Origin: Croceivirga radicis
GTDB lineage: Bacteria; Bacteroidota; Bacteroidia; Flavobacteriales; Flavobacteriaceae
Length of the DNA: 64,000 nucleotides
NCBI RefSeq assembly: GCF_002072105.2
Contig: NZ_MTBC01000003.1
Coordinates: 393,359-457,358, forward strand
Reading direction: 5' to 3'
This document shows, in pieces, positions 44,752 to 54,565 of the stretch. Under the pieces are notes generated by a model, which was given only the letters and a program-made list of their open reading frames with translations, was not told the DNA's origin and did no database searches. How positions within the stretch are numbered: the stretch's first letter is position 1; each line of letters begins with the position of its first letter. Position numbers and translations under genes: made by a program.

Positions 44752-47700
44752 TTAATCTTGTTTAGGCAATAAAGACTTTATTGTACTCCAGAGTAGCGCT
44801 CTTTCTAGAGGTTTGGTTAAAAACCCGTTAGAACCAGCCTGTTCTGCCGCTTCCCGGTCTGCTTCTGTTGCAAATGCGGATTGCACTATTATTGGCAGTT
44901 TAGCGCCTTTGGCACGGATTGCCTCTATTGCTTCTAGACCATCCATAATAGGCATTTTTATATCCATCAAAATAAAGTCCAAATCTGGATGACCATCAAA
45001 CAAATTAACTGCCTCTTCCCCATTTGTAGCCCGTAAAACATTAAAGTTAGCCTCAGGTATACGTTGTAAAAAGGTATTTAAAATATAAAAATTTACTTGT
45101 TCATCTTCGGCGACCAGCACTTTGTATGTTGGCAAGTTTTCTTTATGTATTTCCCCAGATTGTACGTCCGTCATAATAAATTCACCTTTTTTAATAGGTA
45201 TAGTGAGCGTAAATACTGCTCCCTCTCCTTCTTCTGATTCTAAATTTAATTGGCCGCTAAGTAATTTGGCGTTTTCAGAAGCAATTGCTAGCCCCAATCC
45301 TAAACCTCCATAAATCTTGGCTATGGAGTCATCAGCTTGGGAAAAACGTTGAAAAATCTTTTCTTTTCTATCCTTTGAAATACCAATGCCAGAATCTTCT
45401 ACAAATATGTGAAGAATTTTCTCCTTAATATAATAACCAAAACGTACATAACCCGTTGCCGTGAATTTTATTGCGTTTTCTAGTAAATTTTCTACTATTT
45501 TTCTCAATTTAGACACATCAACTGTGAAATTACTTTCCTTGTCCTGTAAAGGCGTCTCTAGCAGTAAGTCAATATTTTGTTTTTTAGCTTTTAAACTAAA
45601 TATTGAAAATGTTTCTACCATAAAGGCATTAAGGTTCAACTCTTTTTCTAATAATTTTACCTGATTTGTTTCTAATACAGAAATCTCTAGAATATCATTG
45701 ATAACCCTTAATAATTGTTCACTACTATTTTTGATAATAGACATATACATTTTACTGTTGTCCGAAATAAGTTCGTCTTCCAATAATTGTGTAAAACCAA
45801 TAATTCCATTCATTGGGGTACGGATTTCATGTGACATGTTATTCAAGAATTCCGTTTTTAATTGATTGGCTTTTTCCGCTCTGTTTTTTGCTTCTTTTAA
45901 CTCTCTATTGGCATTGATTAACCGGCTATTAAGTCGTAAGAAAGCACTGTTTTGTTTTTTTAAATCGTTACTAACCGTTTTTAGTTCGGTAATATCACTA
46001 ATTAAGCTAATAACCCCATCTACTTTTCCATTTAAGTAAATAGGCACTTTATGGAAAAGCCCCCATTTTTCTTCATTTTTAGGATTGATATATTTGTACT
46101 CATAATTCATTAAGGGCTCTCCAGATTTTAAAACTTTCTGGTCTAACTTTTCAAAGTTTTCCATTAGTTCTATTGGTAACCCTAAATCATCAGCGGTTAA
46201 TCCATTAATGCTATTAGAGTCTGGTAATCCTAAATACTGTGCAAAAGCCTTGTTGCAACCTTTAAAAGTACCATCTATACCTTTCCAAATTACCAAACTA
46301 GGTAAGTTATCTATAAGTAATTGCAAAAAGTTCTTTTGTTCCTCTAATTGCTGGTTAATTCGTTTCTGATCGGTTACATCTACACAAAACCCAATAATAC
46401 CCTTTACTTTACCATCTTGTTTGTAAGGTATTTTACTATTTAAGCCCCAAATTGGTTCGTTATTATTGTTTAATAATGACAATTCTTTATTGAAAACCGG
46501 CTCGCCAGATGCTATAACTTGTTTGTCCAATGTGCCAAAAAGTTCCCTTGCTTCTTTTGAAGAGGCAAGATCATCATCTGTTTTACCAATAACTTCTTGG
46601 GTATCTTTTAAACCAAAAGCGTTGGCAAAACTTTTATTACAACCTTGAAAAACACCATTGGTATCTTTCCAAAAAACATCGTTTGGTAAATGATCAATTA
46701 ATAGGCGTAAGAAGTCCTTTTGCTCTTGAATTTCCTTATTGTTGTTTTTTTGTTCCGTTATGTCCACGCAAATGCCCACAATACCGGTTACCATATTATC
46801 ATCTAGAATAGGAATCTTACTAGTAAGTACCCATCCCTCTTCTCCATTGGCTTTATGAAATTTTTCTTCCAGATTAAGAACCGGTTTTCTAGAAGCCATA
46901 ACCTTTTTATCCCAATACTGATAACTCTCCGCATGTTTGGAGTCCCGGTTAAAATCAAAATCTGTTCTACCTACAATTTGCTCTGGAGATTCTATCCCAA
47001 TTATTTTAGCAAATTCTTTGTTACACCCCATGTAAACGCAATCCCTGTCTTTCCAAAATACTTGGTTGGGCATATGATCAATAATCAATTGAAGAAAATT
47101 GCGCTGAGCTAGAATATCTTCTTTGGCATCTAAATTTAATTGCGTTTCCGTAATAATTGCCACTACCTTATCTACGTTACCTTTATAATCTTTAGTGGTA
47201 GTAACCTTTATTTTATGCCATAAATAATCTCCGTTCTTATGCTGTATTCGCTGAGAGAAACGGTAGTAATCCCTATTACCATCAATAACCTGATAAAACA
47301 GGGGCCTTGCAATCTTTAATTCTTCAGGATGGGTCATTTTACCAATGTTTAACCGCTCCATTTCTAAGGTTGTATAGCCCAGTTTTTTAGCTACCCATTT
47401 ATTTGCCAATAAGATGTCTCCCTTTTTATCTGCTATAACCAATCCTACATTAGCATCTTCATATAACGGCTTATACCAAGAAATATATTCTTTTAGATTA
47501 GACCGATTATTACCTTGATCAACTCTAGCTTCTTTAATTGTTAGCAAATAATAATGATGATCAACAGATTCTATTGATAAATTGGCCATCACCAATTGGT
47601 TATCGGCAGATTTTAAAGCAATTTCTTGGAATACGTTTGGTTCCCAAGAAATTCCAAGACTATTGTGGGTTTCCTTTGGGCCATGGTATAATAAATCTTT

Positions 47701-47898
47701 AAAAAGAGGTAAGTCTTGTTGTGAAATGGGATAACCTAAGTATTGTTCAAATTTAGGGTTGCCATAAATAACTTGTCCCTTATTGGTAAGTAGTGCCATA
47801 GCTATAGGAGATGCATCCACAAGCTTAAGCAATAACCTATTATCCATTTTTTCCGTAACCATGGCGGCACTATTTTTAGCATCTTTTACCATACCCAT
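44752..47898 (-). CDS. Hybrid histidine kinase with five PAS domains and a receiver
   Basis: 1048 residues, no membrane segment, so a cytosolic sensor. PAS domains at about 20-110, 140-260, 270-385, 395-510 and 520-635; the last three carry the repeated pattern FLxLLIDxLPxxVFWKD...GCNKxFA near 283, 411 and 536, spaced about 125 residues. A coiled coil leads to HisKA H690 (NNMSHEIRTP), an HATPase domain (LLENAIKFT, GGLGLGLAI) and a C-terminal receiver with D979 (ILMDIKMP). No output domain, so it should pass phosphate to another protein. No partner gene is adjacent. Confidence 0.92.
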   Translation of the reverse strand: MGMVKDAKNSAAMVTEKMDNRLLLKLVDASPIAMALLTNKGQVIYGNPKFEQYLGYPISQQDLPLFKDLLYHGPKETHNSLGISWEPNVFQEIALKSADNQLVMANLSIESVDHHYYLLTIKEARVDQGNNRSNLKEYISWYKPLYEDANVGLVIADKKGDILLANKWVAKKLGYTTLEMERLNIGKMTHPEELKIARPLFYQVIDGNRDYYRFSQRIQHKNGDYLWHKIKVTTTKDYKGNVDKVVAIITETQLNLDAKEDILAQRNFLQLIIDHMPNQVFWKDRDCVYMGCNKEFAKIIGIESPEQIVGRTDFDFNRDSKHAESYQYWDKKVMASRKPVLNLEEKFHKANGEEGWVLTSKIPILDDNMVTGIVGICVDITEQKNNNKEIQEQKDFLRLLIDHLPNDVFWKDTNGVFQGCNKSFANAFGLKDTQEVIGKTDDDLASSKEARELFGTLDKQVIASGEPVFNKELSLLNNNNEPIWGLNSKIPYKQDGKVKGIIGFCVDVTDQKRINQQLEEQKNFLQLLIDNLPSLVIWKGIDGTFKGCNKAFAQYLGLPDSNSINGLTADDLGLPIELMENFEKLDQKVLKSGEPLMNYEYKYINPKNEEKWGLFHKVPIYLNGKVDGVISLISDITELKTVSNDLKKQNSAFLRLNSRLINANRELKEAKNRAEKANQLKTEFLNNMSHEIRTPMNGIIGFTQLLEDELISDNSKMYMSIIKNSSEQLLRVINDILEISVLETNQVKLLEKELNLNAFMVETFSIFSLKAKKQNIDLLLETPLQDKESNFTVDVSKLRKIVENLLENAIKFTATGYVRFGYYIKEKILHIFVEDSGIGISKDRKEKIFQRFSQADDSIAKIYGGLGLGLAIASENAKLLSGQLNLESEEGEGAVFTLTIPIKKGEFIMTDVQSGEIHKENLPTYKVLVAEDEQVNFYILNTFLQRIPEANFNVLRATNGEEAVNLFDGHPDLDFILMDIKMPIMDGLEAIEAIRAKGAKLPIIVQSAFATEADREAAEQAGSNGFLTKPLERALLWSTIKSLLPKQD

Positions 47899-48046
47899 AT
47901 TTGCATGTAATTTTACAACTTATTCTTTTTAGACACCTAAATACCTGCTATTAAAAAGTATACGCGCAATTTAACATAATTTTTGGAAGAATTATCTTAA
48001 ATAAAAAAATAAGCAACCACCTACTGAAAAGTTTAACCAAGTCTAT

Positions 48047-48073
48047 AAAAAAAGCCACCCATAGGTGGCTTTT
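48047..48073 (-). terminator. Intrinsic terminator of the small conserved gene
   Basis: Stem AAAAGCCACC / GGTGGCTTTT with CATA loop; the minus strand continues into a T-run. It lies 2 nt past the stop codon. Confidence 0.85.
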
Positions 48074-48075
48074 AC

Positions 48076-48273
48076 TTATACTTTTAATAAAATTAAACTT
48101 TGCTGTAATTCAGGTTTATCATAAATATATTTATGCAACCAAATTTTTAACTCTTCGAGTTCGTTTGGCAGCAATCGCTTGGCTGCCTTTTCTAACTCCC
48201 TAGCAAAAAGCTTTGCATCAAAACTAACCTTTTGCAAGATTGTTTTGGTGTAGTCTAACATTGCTCTTGGCAT
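48076..48273 (-). CDS. Small conserved flavobacterial protein of unknown function, 65 residues
   Basis: A short, charged, helical protein: MLDYTKTILQKVSFDAKLF then ELEKAAKRLLPNELEELKIWL. I recall near-identical short proteins in many Flavobacteriaceae, always without assigned function; this is recollection, not a search. MPRA precedes the conserved MLDY, so either ATG (48273 or 48261) may be used. It has its own terminator. Confidence 0.75.
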   Translation of the reverse strand: MPRAMLDYTKTILQKVSFDAKLFARELEKAAKRLLPNELEELKIWLHKYIYDKPELQQSLILLKV

Positions 48274-48421
48274 ATTTCTACAATATTTAGGTTAATATGG
48301 TTGTCTCTAATTTACAAATAAATACTATAACTTGGATTTTTAATAAAGTTAAAATATAACTATTATGTTGTTAAAGGGAGTAAAACGTTCAATTTTAAAC
48401 ATTGATAATGAAGTGTTTAAG

Positions 48422-49696
48422 ATGAATATTTTTCTTTTAATTATTCTAAATAGTTTATTTGTTGGTTGTACAACTTACAGGTATAATCGCCAAGAAAAGC
48501 AATTTATTACCAGCTTGAACGCTACTACCAATAAATCTAACTTCAACGGATTACTTGTGGTAGATTATCACACAAAAGATACCATAATCGATTACAACGC
48601 TCATAAATATTTTATACCTGCAAGCACGGTAAAACTATTTACCCTGTATACTAGTTTAGAATACCTAGATGATTATTTACCAGCACTAAAATATAGTATT
48701 GTAAAAGATACCATTTCCGTTTTACCTACCGGATATGCCACCACGCTACACCCCAATTTTAAAGATAGTATTGTCTTGGAGTTTTTGGAAGATTTTGAAA
48801 CCATTAAACTATTGAAAACTCCAAAAAATATTGAACCATTTGGACCTGGTTGGGCATGGGAAGACTACTCCTATGCTTTTTCTGCAGAGCGAAATGATTT
48901 TGCCTTATACGGTAATACCCTAAACTATTATAACAATGATGAACAGCTGCTAATAACCCCTAAGCTATTTAAAAAAAGTATTAAAAAGCCTATAAACCAA
49001 GGATTTAAAAGAAATAAAGATTCCAATATATTTTATGTAGATAGCACACAAATAGACACCCTACATATTCCGTTTAAAACCAGTGACTCCTTAAACTTGA
49101 GATTACTAAAAGACATTTTTCCCACCAAAAAAATTACGCTTGGTAATTATCCGTCTAAGACAAGCCACTTTAAAACCCTAAATGGAATACCCAGAGATTC
49201 CGTTTTAAAATATATGTTAGAAAAAAGTGATAATCTGTTGGCGGAACAACTTATGTTAATGAGTGCCGCTACCCTTTCTGACACTCTAGACTTTAACCGA
49301 ATAAAAAAACATGTTTTAGACTATAAATTGAATCAGTTAAAACAGCCCCCAAGATGGGTAGATGGATCTGGATTGTCTAGGTATAATTTATTTACACCGG
49401 AAAGTATGGTCACCGTATTGGATAAACTTTATAAGGACCTAGGTGAAAGTAAATTGTTTCAGCTTTTACCCCCATGGAAGGTTTCTGATATACAGCCAGC
49501 GTTTATGGATAAGAATACCTTTATTTATGCCAAAACCGGTTCTATGGGCAACACTTATAATCTTTGTGGTTATATAAAGACAAAAAAAGGTAAAGTATTG
49601 CTGTTCAGTTATATGAACAATCACTTTATGCAGCCCAATGCCCGCATAAAATTAGCCATGTATAATACCCTACTGGCTCTACACCTTAACAATTAA
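48422..49696 (+). CDS. D-alanyl-D-alanine carboxypeptidase (S13/PBP4 family) lipoprotein
   Basis: 424 residues from the ATG at 48422, which begins a lipoprotein signal ([16 protein letters not shown]); an ATG 57 nt upstream is less likely. Penicillin-binding motifs are present: SxxK in PASTVKLF near 90, SxN in [10 protein letters not shown] near 278 and KTGS in YAKTGSMGN near 372. It trims or cleaves peptidoglycan cross-links on the outer face of the inner membrane. It is shorter than E. coli PBP4, and the domain II/III insertion seems reduced. It overlaps the convergent YbjQ gene by 4 nt. Confidence 0.9.
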   Translation: MNIFLLIILNSLFVGCTTYRYNRQEKQFITSLNATTNKSNFNGLLVVDYHTKDTIIDYNAHKYFIPASTVKLFTLYTSLEYLDDYLPALKYSIVKDTISVLPTGYATTLHPNFKDSIVLEFLEDFETIKLLKTPKNIEPFGPGWAWEDYSYAFSAERNDFALYGNTLNYYNNDEQLLITPKLFKKSIKKPINQGFKRNKDSNIFYVDSTQIDTLHIPFKTSDSLNLRLLKDIFPTKKITLGNYPSKTSHFKTLNGIPRDSVLKYMLEKSDNLLAEQLMLMSAATLSDTLDFNRIKKHVLDYKLNQLKQPPRWVDGSGLSRYNLFTPESMVTVLDKLYKDLGESKLFQLLPPWKVSDIQPAFMDKNTFIYAKTGSMGNTYNLCGYIKTKKGKVLLFSYMNNHFMQPNARIKLAMYNTLLALHLNN

Positions 49697-50019
49697 ACAG
49701 ACATAGTTTTTACTGCTGTTCCCGAAGCGGTAACCATAATCATACCTCCATTAGAACCTAGGGTCTCATAGTCTAAATCAACTCCAATAACCGCGGTTGC
49801 TCCATTTTGCTGGGCATGATGTTTCATTTCATTTAATGCACTTTCCCTAGCCTCTCGTAACACTCTCTCGTATGAACCAGAGCGCCCACCAACTACATCT
49901 CTAATACTTGCAAATACATCCTTTATAATGTTAGCCCCAATTATGGTTTCTCCGGTAACTATTCCTAAATATTCTATTACGTTGTGGCCTTCCAATGTAT
50001 TGGTTGTTGTTACAATCAT
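49693..50019 (-). CDS. YbjQ family (UPF0145) protein
   Basis: 108 residues, cytoplasmic. [24 protein letters not shown] and the following [22 protein letters not shown] and [14 protein letters not shown] are the signature of the YbjQ/heavy-metal-binding-like family, which forms pentamers. Function unknown. Its ATG overlaps the stop of the NudK gene by four bases (ATGA-type), so the two are translationally coupled. Confidence 0.92.
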   Translation of the reverse strand: MIVTTTNTLEGHNVIEYLGIVTGETIIGANIIKDVFASIRDVVGGRSGSYERVLREARESALNEMKHHAQQNGATAVIGVDLDYETLGSNGGMIMVTASGTAVKTMSV

Positions 50020-50609
50020 ATTTTTTGATTTAAAAGATTATTTATTTGTGCCCATTGTAGCAGCATAATAGTTTTACCATCTTTGATTTTGCCCGTGGCC
50101 ATCCAATCCAAGGCTTCTCTAAAAGTAAGCTCTATAACTTCTATATTCTCTGTTTCGTCTTCCGCGCCTCCTCCAGTACCTATCTTCATATTGGGTTGGT
50201 ATTCCCCTATAAAAAAATGCAATATTTCAGTAACCGAACCAGGAGACATATATGACTCAAACACCTTAACCACATTATCAATTTGATAACCTGTTTCCTC
50301 TTCTACCTCCATTTTAATGGTCTCTTCTGCATTGCCCTTTTCTAATATACCTGCGCAAACCTCTACCATAAAACCATCTTCATTACCATTTACATAGGTG
50401 GGCATTCTAAATTGTCTGGTTAAGATAACCGTCTTTTTGTCTAAATTGTATAGTAAAATAGCAGCTCCGTTACCCCTATCATAACATTCTCTAGATTGTT
50501 CTTCCCAACTACCATCTTCTCTTTGATAATCAAAAGTTACTTTATTTAAAGTATACCAATTGTCTGATAGCAGCTCTGTTTTTATGTTCTTAACTTTACC
50601 GTATTTCAT
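50016..50609 (-). CDS. nudK: NUDIX hydrolase, GDP-mannose pyrophosphatase type
   Basis: 197 residues. Opening [23 protein letters not shown] and [13 protein letters not shown] follow E. coli NudK closely. The Nudix box reads [22 protein letters not shown], one residue shorter than the textbook box, as in E. coli NudK, with Met where Arg or Lys is usual, while all catalytic acidic residues (EVEEETG) remain. It should hydrolyse GDP-mannose to mannose-1-phosphate and GMP. It is coupled to the YbjQ gene and 7 nt after the DUF2461 gene. Confidence 0.92.
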   Translation of the reverse strand: MKYGKVKNIKTELLSDNWYTLNKVTFDYQREDGSWEEQSRECYDRGNGAAILLYNLDKKTVILTRQFRMPTYVNGNEDGFMVEVCAGILEKGNAEETIKMEVEEETGYQIDNVVKVFESYMSPGSVTEILHFFIGEYQPNMKIGTGGGAEDETENIEVIELTFREALDWMATGKIKDGKTIMLLQWAQINNLLNQKI

Positions 50610-50616
50610 CTTACAA

Positions 50617-51270
50617 CTATAAAGAAGCAGCTCTATTTAAATATCTTCTAAACGGTAACATCTCTTTATAAACCGCAATACAATGTGCTTTAAAAGCTTT
50701 GGAAACCACAAGTTCCCTGGAAATTGGATGTACCACTGCAAACGTTTTATGCTGTAGTAAATCTATATGCGGATGCTCAATAGTATAGCCCTTAGGGGCT
50801 TTTTTAAGTTTCTCATCTACGTATAAATTGCCAAATGTTTGTTTAAAAGAAGGTTTACTAATAATTTCTTGCAACACTTCACCATCGTAATCTATCCCAT
50901 CCCTAATACTTTTCAAAATTTTTGGTGCCGGTCGCCAAAAGCCACCTGCCAGCATACAATTCTTTAACCCTACTTCTATATAAAAATCGGCAGACTCTGG
51001 AGCTTTGTCCAATCCTGCGCCAAAATGGTCTTTATAAATAGGTTTAGTAGGATGAAACATGAGGTTGTTGTTAATCCGATTTATACCTCTTTTTCCTGGC
51101 GTATCATAATAATCATCGTCTAGCTGAGCTAGGTTTTGATTTAATTCATCTAACCAAGCAATAAAATCAGAACGTAGGGATTGATACCATTTACGATTGG
51201 CATCCATCCACTCCTTATTATTATTTTGTTGTAATTCTTCTAAAAAGTTGAAAAGCTGATTGAAATCCAT
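50617..51270 (-). CDS. DUF2461 (TIGR02453) protein
   Basis: 217 residues, cytoplasmic. The family hallmarks are LEELQQNNNKEWMDANRKWYQ at the start, NRINNNLMFHPTKPIYKDHFGA near 64 and FYIEVGLKNCMLAGGFWRP near 95. The function is unknown. It sits in a four-gene minus-strand operon with AIM24-family, NudK and YbjQ genes (gaps 12, 7 and -4 nt). Confidence 0.9.
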   Translation of the reverse strand: MDFNQLFNFLEELQQNNNKEWMDANRKWYQSLRSDFIAWLDELNQNLAQLDDDYYDTPGKRGINRINNNLMFHPTKPIYKDHFGAGLDKAPESADFYIEVGLKNCMLAGGFWRPAPKILKSIRDGIDYDGEVLQEIISKPSFKQTFGNLYVDEKLKKAPKGYTIEHPHIDLLQHKTFAVVHPISRELVVSKAFKAHCIAVYKEMLPFRRYLNRAASL

Positions 51271-51282
51271 GAATCAAAGGTA

Positions 51283-52083
51283 CTAAAACCCGTTATCGCC
51301 ATCTAACAAATCGCCAAGACCACCCAATATACTACCTTCGCCTTTAGATTTACCCCCAGCTTTAGGAGCGGCTGCCCAAACCCTACCTGCCAATCTACTA
51401 AAAGGTAAAGACTGTATATATACCGTACCGGGCCCACGTAAGGTTGCAAAGAACAACCCTTCACCACCAAAAACGGTGTTTTTAATACCACCTACAAATT
51501 CAATATCGTAATCTACAGTTTGCGAAAAACCAACAATACAACCCGTATCTACCTTTAATACTTCACCAGTAGCCAGCTCCTTTTTAGCCATAGTACCACC
51601 AGCGTGTACAAAGGCCATACCGTCTCCTTCTAATTTTTGCATTATAAATCCTTCTCCACCAAATAAACCTCTGCCTAAGCGTTTAGAGAATTCTATACCT
51701 ACGGTAACCCCTTTGGCGGCACATAAAAAGGCATCTTTTTGGCAAATGAACTTGCCCCCTTTTTCTGATAAGTCTATAGGTAATATTTTACCGGGATACG
51801 GAGAAGCAAAACTAACTTGCTTTTTACCATGTTCTACATTTAAAAAAGCCGTCATAAATAGACTTTCGCCCGTTAAAATTCGCTTCCCTGCAGAAAAGAT
51901 TTTACCCAATACGCCCGATTCTTGGTTAGAACCATCTCCAAAAATGGTATCCATTTTTATCCCAGAATCCATCATCATAAAACTGCCGGCCTCTGCCACA
52001 ACAGCCTCTTGGGGGTCTAGTTCTATTTCTACATATTGCATTTCTTCCCCGTAAATCTTGTAGTCTATTTCGTGTGCATTCAT
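51283..52083 (-). CDS. AIM24/TIGR00266 family protein
   Basis: 266 residues from the ATG at 52081-52083 ([20 protein letters not shown]), preferred over an ATG 54 nt upstream. The beta-rich repeat [36 protein letters not shown] and [21 protein letters not shown] defines the AIM24 (tryptophan RNA-binding attenuator-like) family. A Gly/Lys tail follows. It is cytoplasmic with unknown function and is the first gene of the operon running to YbjQ. Confidence 0.9.
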   Translation of the reverse strand: MNAHEIDYKIYGEEMQYVEIELDPQEAVVAEAGSFMMMDSGIKMDTIFGDGSNQESGVLGKIFSAGKRILTGESLFMTAFLNVEHGKKQVSFASPYPGKILPIDLSEKGGKFICQKDAFLCAAKGVTVGIEFSKRLGRGLFGGEGFIMQKLEGDGMAFVHAGGTMAKKELATGEVLKVDTGCIVGFSQTVDYDIEFVGGIKNTVFGGEGLFFATLRGPGTVYIQSLPFSRLAGRVWAAAPKAGGKSKGEGSILGGLGDLLDGDNGF

Positions 52084-52225
52084 AAATTGATTGATGATTT
52101 TAGTGATTATATTATATCTGTAGTTAATTATATTCAAATGTTACATTAGAACTAAAAAATGCAGCATAAAGTAGGGTTTTTAGCGTTGTAGTTGTCATGT
52201 AATAAAGAATTAAAAACCCCATTCC

Positions 52226-52723
52226 ATGATTTACACCTTTTTAAATTTTTTTAGCGGCAAAAACATAATCAATATTTTAATACTATGTTTTTCTTTATCC
52301 ATAGTGAGCAGTTGTAGCAAGGAAAATGAAGAAGATACTTTTGTTAGATTAACCGTAAATGGTGAGCAAATTACAACTAGTGAAGCAAATTTTACCGTAG
52401 GGGACCGTTCTGATTTTAATGGAGATATTGATGCAAGTTTTATTGGTAACGGAGGTACTGCTACACGTGTTTTTAGTTGGAATAATAATTTGAGTACTGC
52501 CGATTATAACGCAGACATTACAGCAACTACTGATGGCTCTTTTCAAATAATAGTAAAAGATGCGGAAGGCCTAACTGTTTTGGACAGAACAATTATTGGC
52601 GGGGCCGAGCCAGATAGTATTGATGGGGTTACGGCAAACGGCGCCCCTGGAATTTGGACCGTTACTATTGTGGCTACTAACTTTAATGGAGACGGAAGCT
52701 TTTCTTTAAGCGCTGGAGATTAA
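52226..52723 (+). CDS. Secreted lipoprotein of unknown function
   Basis: 165 residues with a longer signal peptide ending SIVSSC (Cys30), then an acidic tether and two beta-rich blocks (VNGEQITTSEANFTVGDRS; FQIIVKDAEGLTVLDRTIIGGAEPD). I recognise no Pfam family. It resembles small Ig- or calycin-like surface lipoproteins of Bacteroidota. Own promoter and a strong terminator. Confidence 0.75.
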   Translation: MIYTFLNFFSGKNIINILILCFSLSIVSSCSKENEEDTFVRLTVNGEQITTSEANFTVGDRSDFNGDIDASFIGNGGTATRVFSWNNNLSTADYNADITATTDGSFQIIVKDAEGLTVLDRTIIGGAEPDSIDGVTANGAPGIWTVTIVATNFNGDGSFSLSAGD

Positions 52724-52747
52724 CAACCTAAACTATTGATACAACCT

Positions 52748-52783
52748 AAATAGGCTAACCGTTGTAGGTTAGCCTATTTTTTA
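52748..52783. terminator. Bidirectional terminator
   Basis: 13-bp stem AAATAGGCTAACC / GGTTAGCCTATTT with loop GTTGTA, followed by TTTTA. It serves the lipoprotein gene and possibly the convergent DUF4442 gene. Confidence 0.88.
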
Positions 52784-52799
52784 TTTGGGTTGTAAAAAG

Positions 52800-53255
52800 T
52801 TAACTTTTTAAACGAACCGTCCATTCAAAATTGAACGTACTGACTACTATTCCATCTTGATTTACCCCAACAGATTTCATCCAAAATTTTTGACCCTCAC
52901 CTGTGGCTATTGTTTTTTCTATAGCCTCTGCTATTAAATGACCATCTTCACAAGTAAAGGTAATTTTGCCTGTTGCTTTCTTTGAGAAATTGGCGTTGTT
53001 GTTTTGCACCAGCATAGAAATACGCTTTCCACTTTGCCTAATTTGGTCTATAACCATTGCTCCGGTACTTAACTCTGCCGCCATACCTTGTACGGCCCAA
53101 AACATACTTTTAAACGGGTTTTGATTTACCCATCTGTGCGTTACGGTAGTTATGGCTTTCTTATCGTCCATATATTTTAAACGCACTCCACACCACCAAG
53201 CAGATGGCAACTTAAAAAATGTAAACGTATTGAATTTACTGGTTTTATCACCCAT
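52800..53255 (-). CDS. DUF4442 hotdog-fold protein (thioesterase-like)
   Basis: 151 residues. The N-terminal KLPSAWWCGVRLKYMDDKKAITTVTH and NPFKSMFWAVQGMAAELSTGAMV are the DUF4442 pattern, related to PaaI-type acyl-CoA thioesterases. No clear catalytic Asp or Glu can be fixed without alignment. It is cytoplasmic and monocistronic. Confidence 0.85.
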   Translation of the reverse strand: MGDKTSKFNTFTFFKLPSAWWCGVRLKYMDDKKAITTVTHRWVNQNPFKSMFWAVQGMAAELSTGAMVIDQIRQSGKRISMLVQNNNANFSKKATGKITFTCEDGHLIAEAIEKTIATGEGQKFWMKSVGVNQDGIVVSTFNFEWTVRLKS

Positions 53256-53337
53256 TTTAATTGAATTAGTTGGCTAAAAATAGCCAAAATTATAGAAAAT
53301 ACATTTGTTAATTTTATCTTAAATTTAAGTACTTTGT

Positions 53338-53370
53338 TTTGCATAGTACTATTTTTAGGATATATATTTG
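53338..53370 (+). promoter_or_regulatory. Bacteroidota primary promoter of the DUF4870-DUF4440 operon
   Basis: -33 TTTG at 53338-53341 and a perfect -7 box TATATTTG (TAnnTTTG) at 53363-53370, 21-bp spacer, 52 nt before the ATG. This is the housekeeping promoter form known in Bacteroides and Flavobacterium. Confidence 0.75.
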
Positions 53371-53422
53371 CATGGTAAGCTAATAGGTAAAACTGTTTAC
53401 AATCATCAAAAAACGAACAATC

Positions 53423-53896
53423 ATGGATACCACATTAACCAAACACGAACGTAATTTATCGGCCATAATACATGCCAGTACCTTTTCTAGGTACTTTATT
53501 CCCTTTGGTAATTTTATTTTGCCATTAGTGCTTTGGACCGCCAACAAGAAAGACCACAAGTTTGTAGACTATAATGGCAAGCAGGCCCTCAATTTTCAAA
53601 TTAGTATGTTCTTGTATGCTTTTCTGTTAGGGGTATTGACCATACCTTTCTTTTTTGGCGCGTTTTCAGATATATTCCATACAGGGTATTGGAGTTGGCG
53701 AGACTTTGGTGGAATAAATTGGCATTTTGATAGTGACGATTTTAGATTTGGGCATTTAGCATGGCCTTTAGGTATTGGCGGTTTTTTACAAGGTGCCTTA
53801 AGCCTGGTTAATATAATTTATACCATATTGGCCACTATTAGAACTAATGAAGGACAGTATTTTCAGTATCCGTTTACTATTAAATTCATTAAGTAA
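53423..53896 (+). CDS. DUF4870 membrane protein
   Basis: 157 residues with four hydrophobic segments. SAIIHASTFSRYFIPFGNFILPLVLW, HKFVDYNGKQALNFQIS and GAFSDIFH follow the DUF4870 (Tic20-like) pattern. The topology and family suggest an inner-membrane protein of unknown role. It overlaps the next gene by one base (TAATG), so the two are translationally coupled. Confidence 0.88.
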   Translation: MDTTLTKHERNLSAIIHASTFSRYFIPFGNFILPLVLWTANKKDHKFVDYNGKQALNFQISMFLYAFLLGVLTIPFFFGAFSDIFHTGYWSWRDFGGINWHFDSDDFRFGHLAWPLGIGGFLQGALSLVNIIYTILATIRTNEGQYFQYPFTIKFIK

Positions 53897-54399
53897 TGAA
53901 CAGGGCTTTATTAATACTCGTTTTACTGGTTTATTCCGCTAATGGTTGGTCTCAAATTGCCCAGACAGATACGCTATTTACGCAACTTGCCCAAAAAGAT
54001 AGCTTGTTGTTTGATGCTGCTTTTAATACTTGTAAGGTAGCTGTATTGGAAGATTTGTTTACCAAAGACTTTGAGTTTTATCATGATAAAGGTGGACTTA
54101 CAGAAAACAGGGAAGCGTTTTTAAAGCCCATGCGAGAAAACTGTGCGAATCGTGATTTTGCAAAACCACAAAATAGTTACAGGCATTTAGTACCAAACAG
54201 CCTAAAAGTATATCCATTATACAAAGACGGTAAATTATACGGTGCCATACAACACGGAGAACACACCTTTACCTATTTGGACCAAGACAATACCTATCAA
54301 AGAGGCGATATTGCAAAGTTTACTCATATTTGGCTTTTAATGGACAAGAAATGGAAATTGAGACGCGAGTTAAGTTATGACCACAAACCACAAAATTAA
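53896..54399 (+). CDS. Exported NTF2-fold (DUF4440-type) protein
   Basis: 167 residues with signal peptide MNRALLILVLLVYSANGWSQ. The mature part is a cone-shaped NTF2 fold: QKDSLLFDAAFNTCKVAVLEDLF, FEFYHDKGGLTENREAF and KFTHIWLLMDKKWKLRRELSYDH. Members bind small molecules or act as isomerases, but no activity is assigned here. Second gene of the operon with DUF4870. Confidence 0.85.
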   Translation: MNRALLILVLLVYSANGWSQIAQTDTLFTQLAQKDSLLFDAAFNTCKVAVLEDLFTKDFEFYHDKGGLTENREAFLKPMRENCANRDFAKPQNSYRHLVPNSLKVYPLYKDGKLYGAIQHGEHTFTYLDQDNTYQRGDIAKFTHIWLLMDKKWKLRRELSYDHKPQN

Positions 54400-54463
54400 A
54401 ATCATGTAATTACAAAGAGTTTATTCATCAATCAAAATCAAAAAATCAATCAATCAAAAAGCG

Positions 54464-54504
54464 GTTTCCGGCCCCTCCCCTAATCAAGGAGGGGTACTGG
54501 AAAC
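54464..54504. repeat. Palindromic intergenic repeat (REP-like hairpin)
   Basis: Outer arms GTTTCC/GGAAAC and inner arms CCCCTCC/GGAGGGG around a CCTAATCAA-type centre; locally GC-rich in an AT-rich gap. Similar hairpins recur in flavobacterial intergenic regions, but only one copy is in this window. An ATCA-rich stretch (54426-54459) precedes it. Confidence 0.5.
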
Positions 54505-54528
54505 AAAAAACGAACAGTTAATCAAATA

Positions 54529-54543
54529 CCGAACCTTGTTCGG
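54529..54543. promoter_or_regulatory. 15-bp palindrome before padR, candidate operator
   Basis: CCGAAC-CTT-GTTCGG, perfect 6-bp arms, 22 nt before the PadR ATG. PadR regulators often repress their own operons from short palindromes near the start. Confidence 0.4.
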
Positions 54544-54565
54544 GCAAAATTAGAACCATGCAGTT

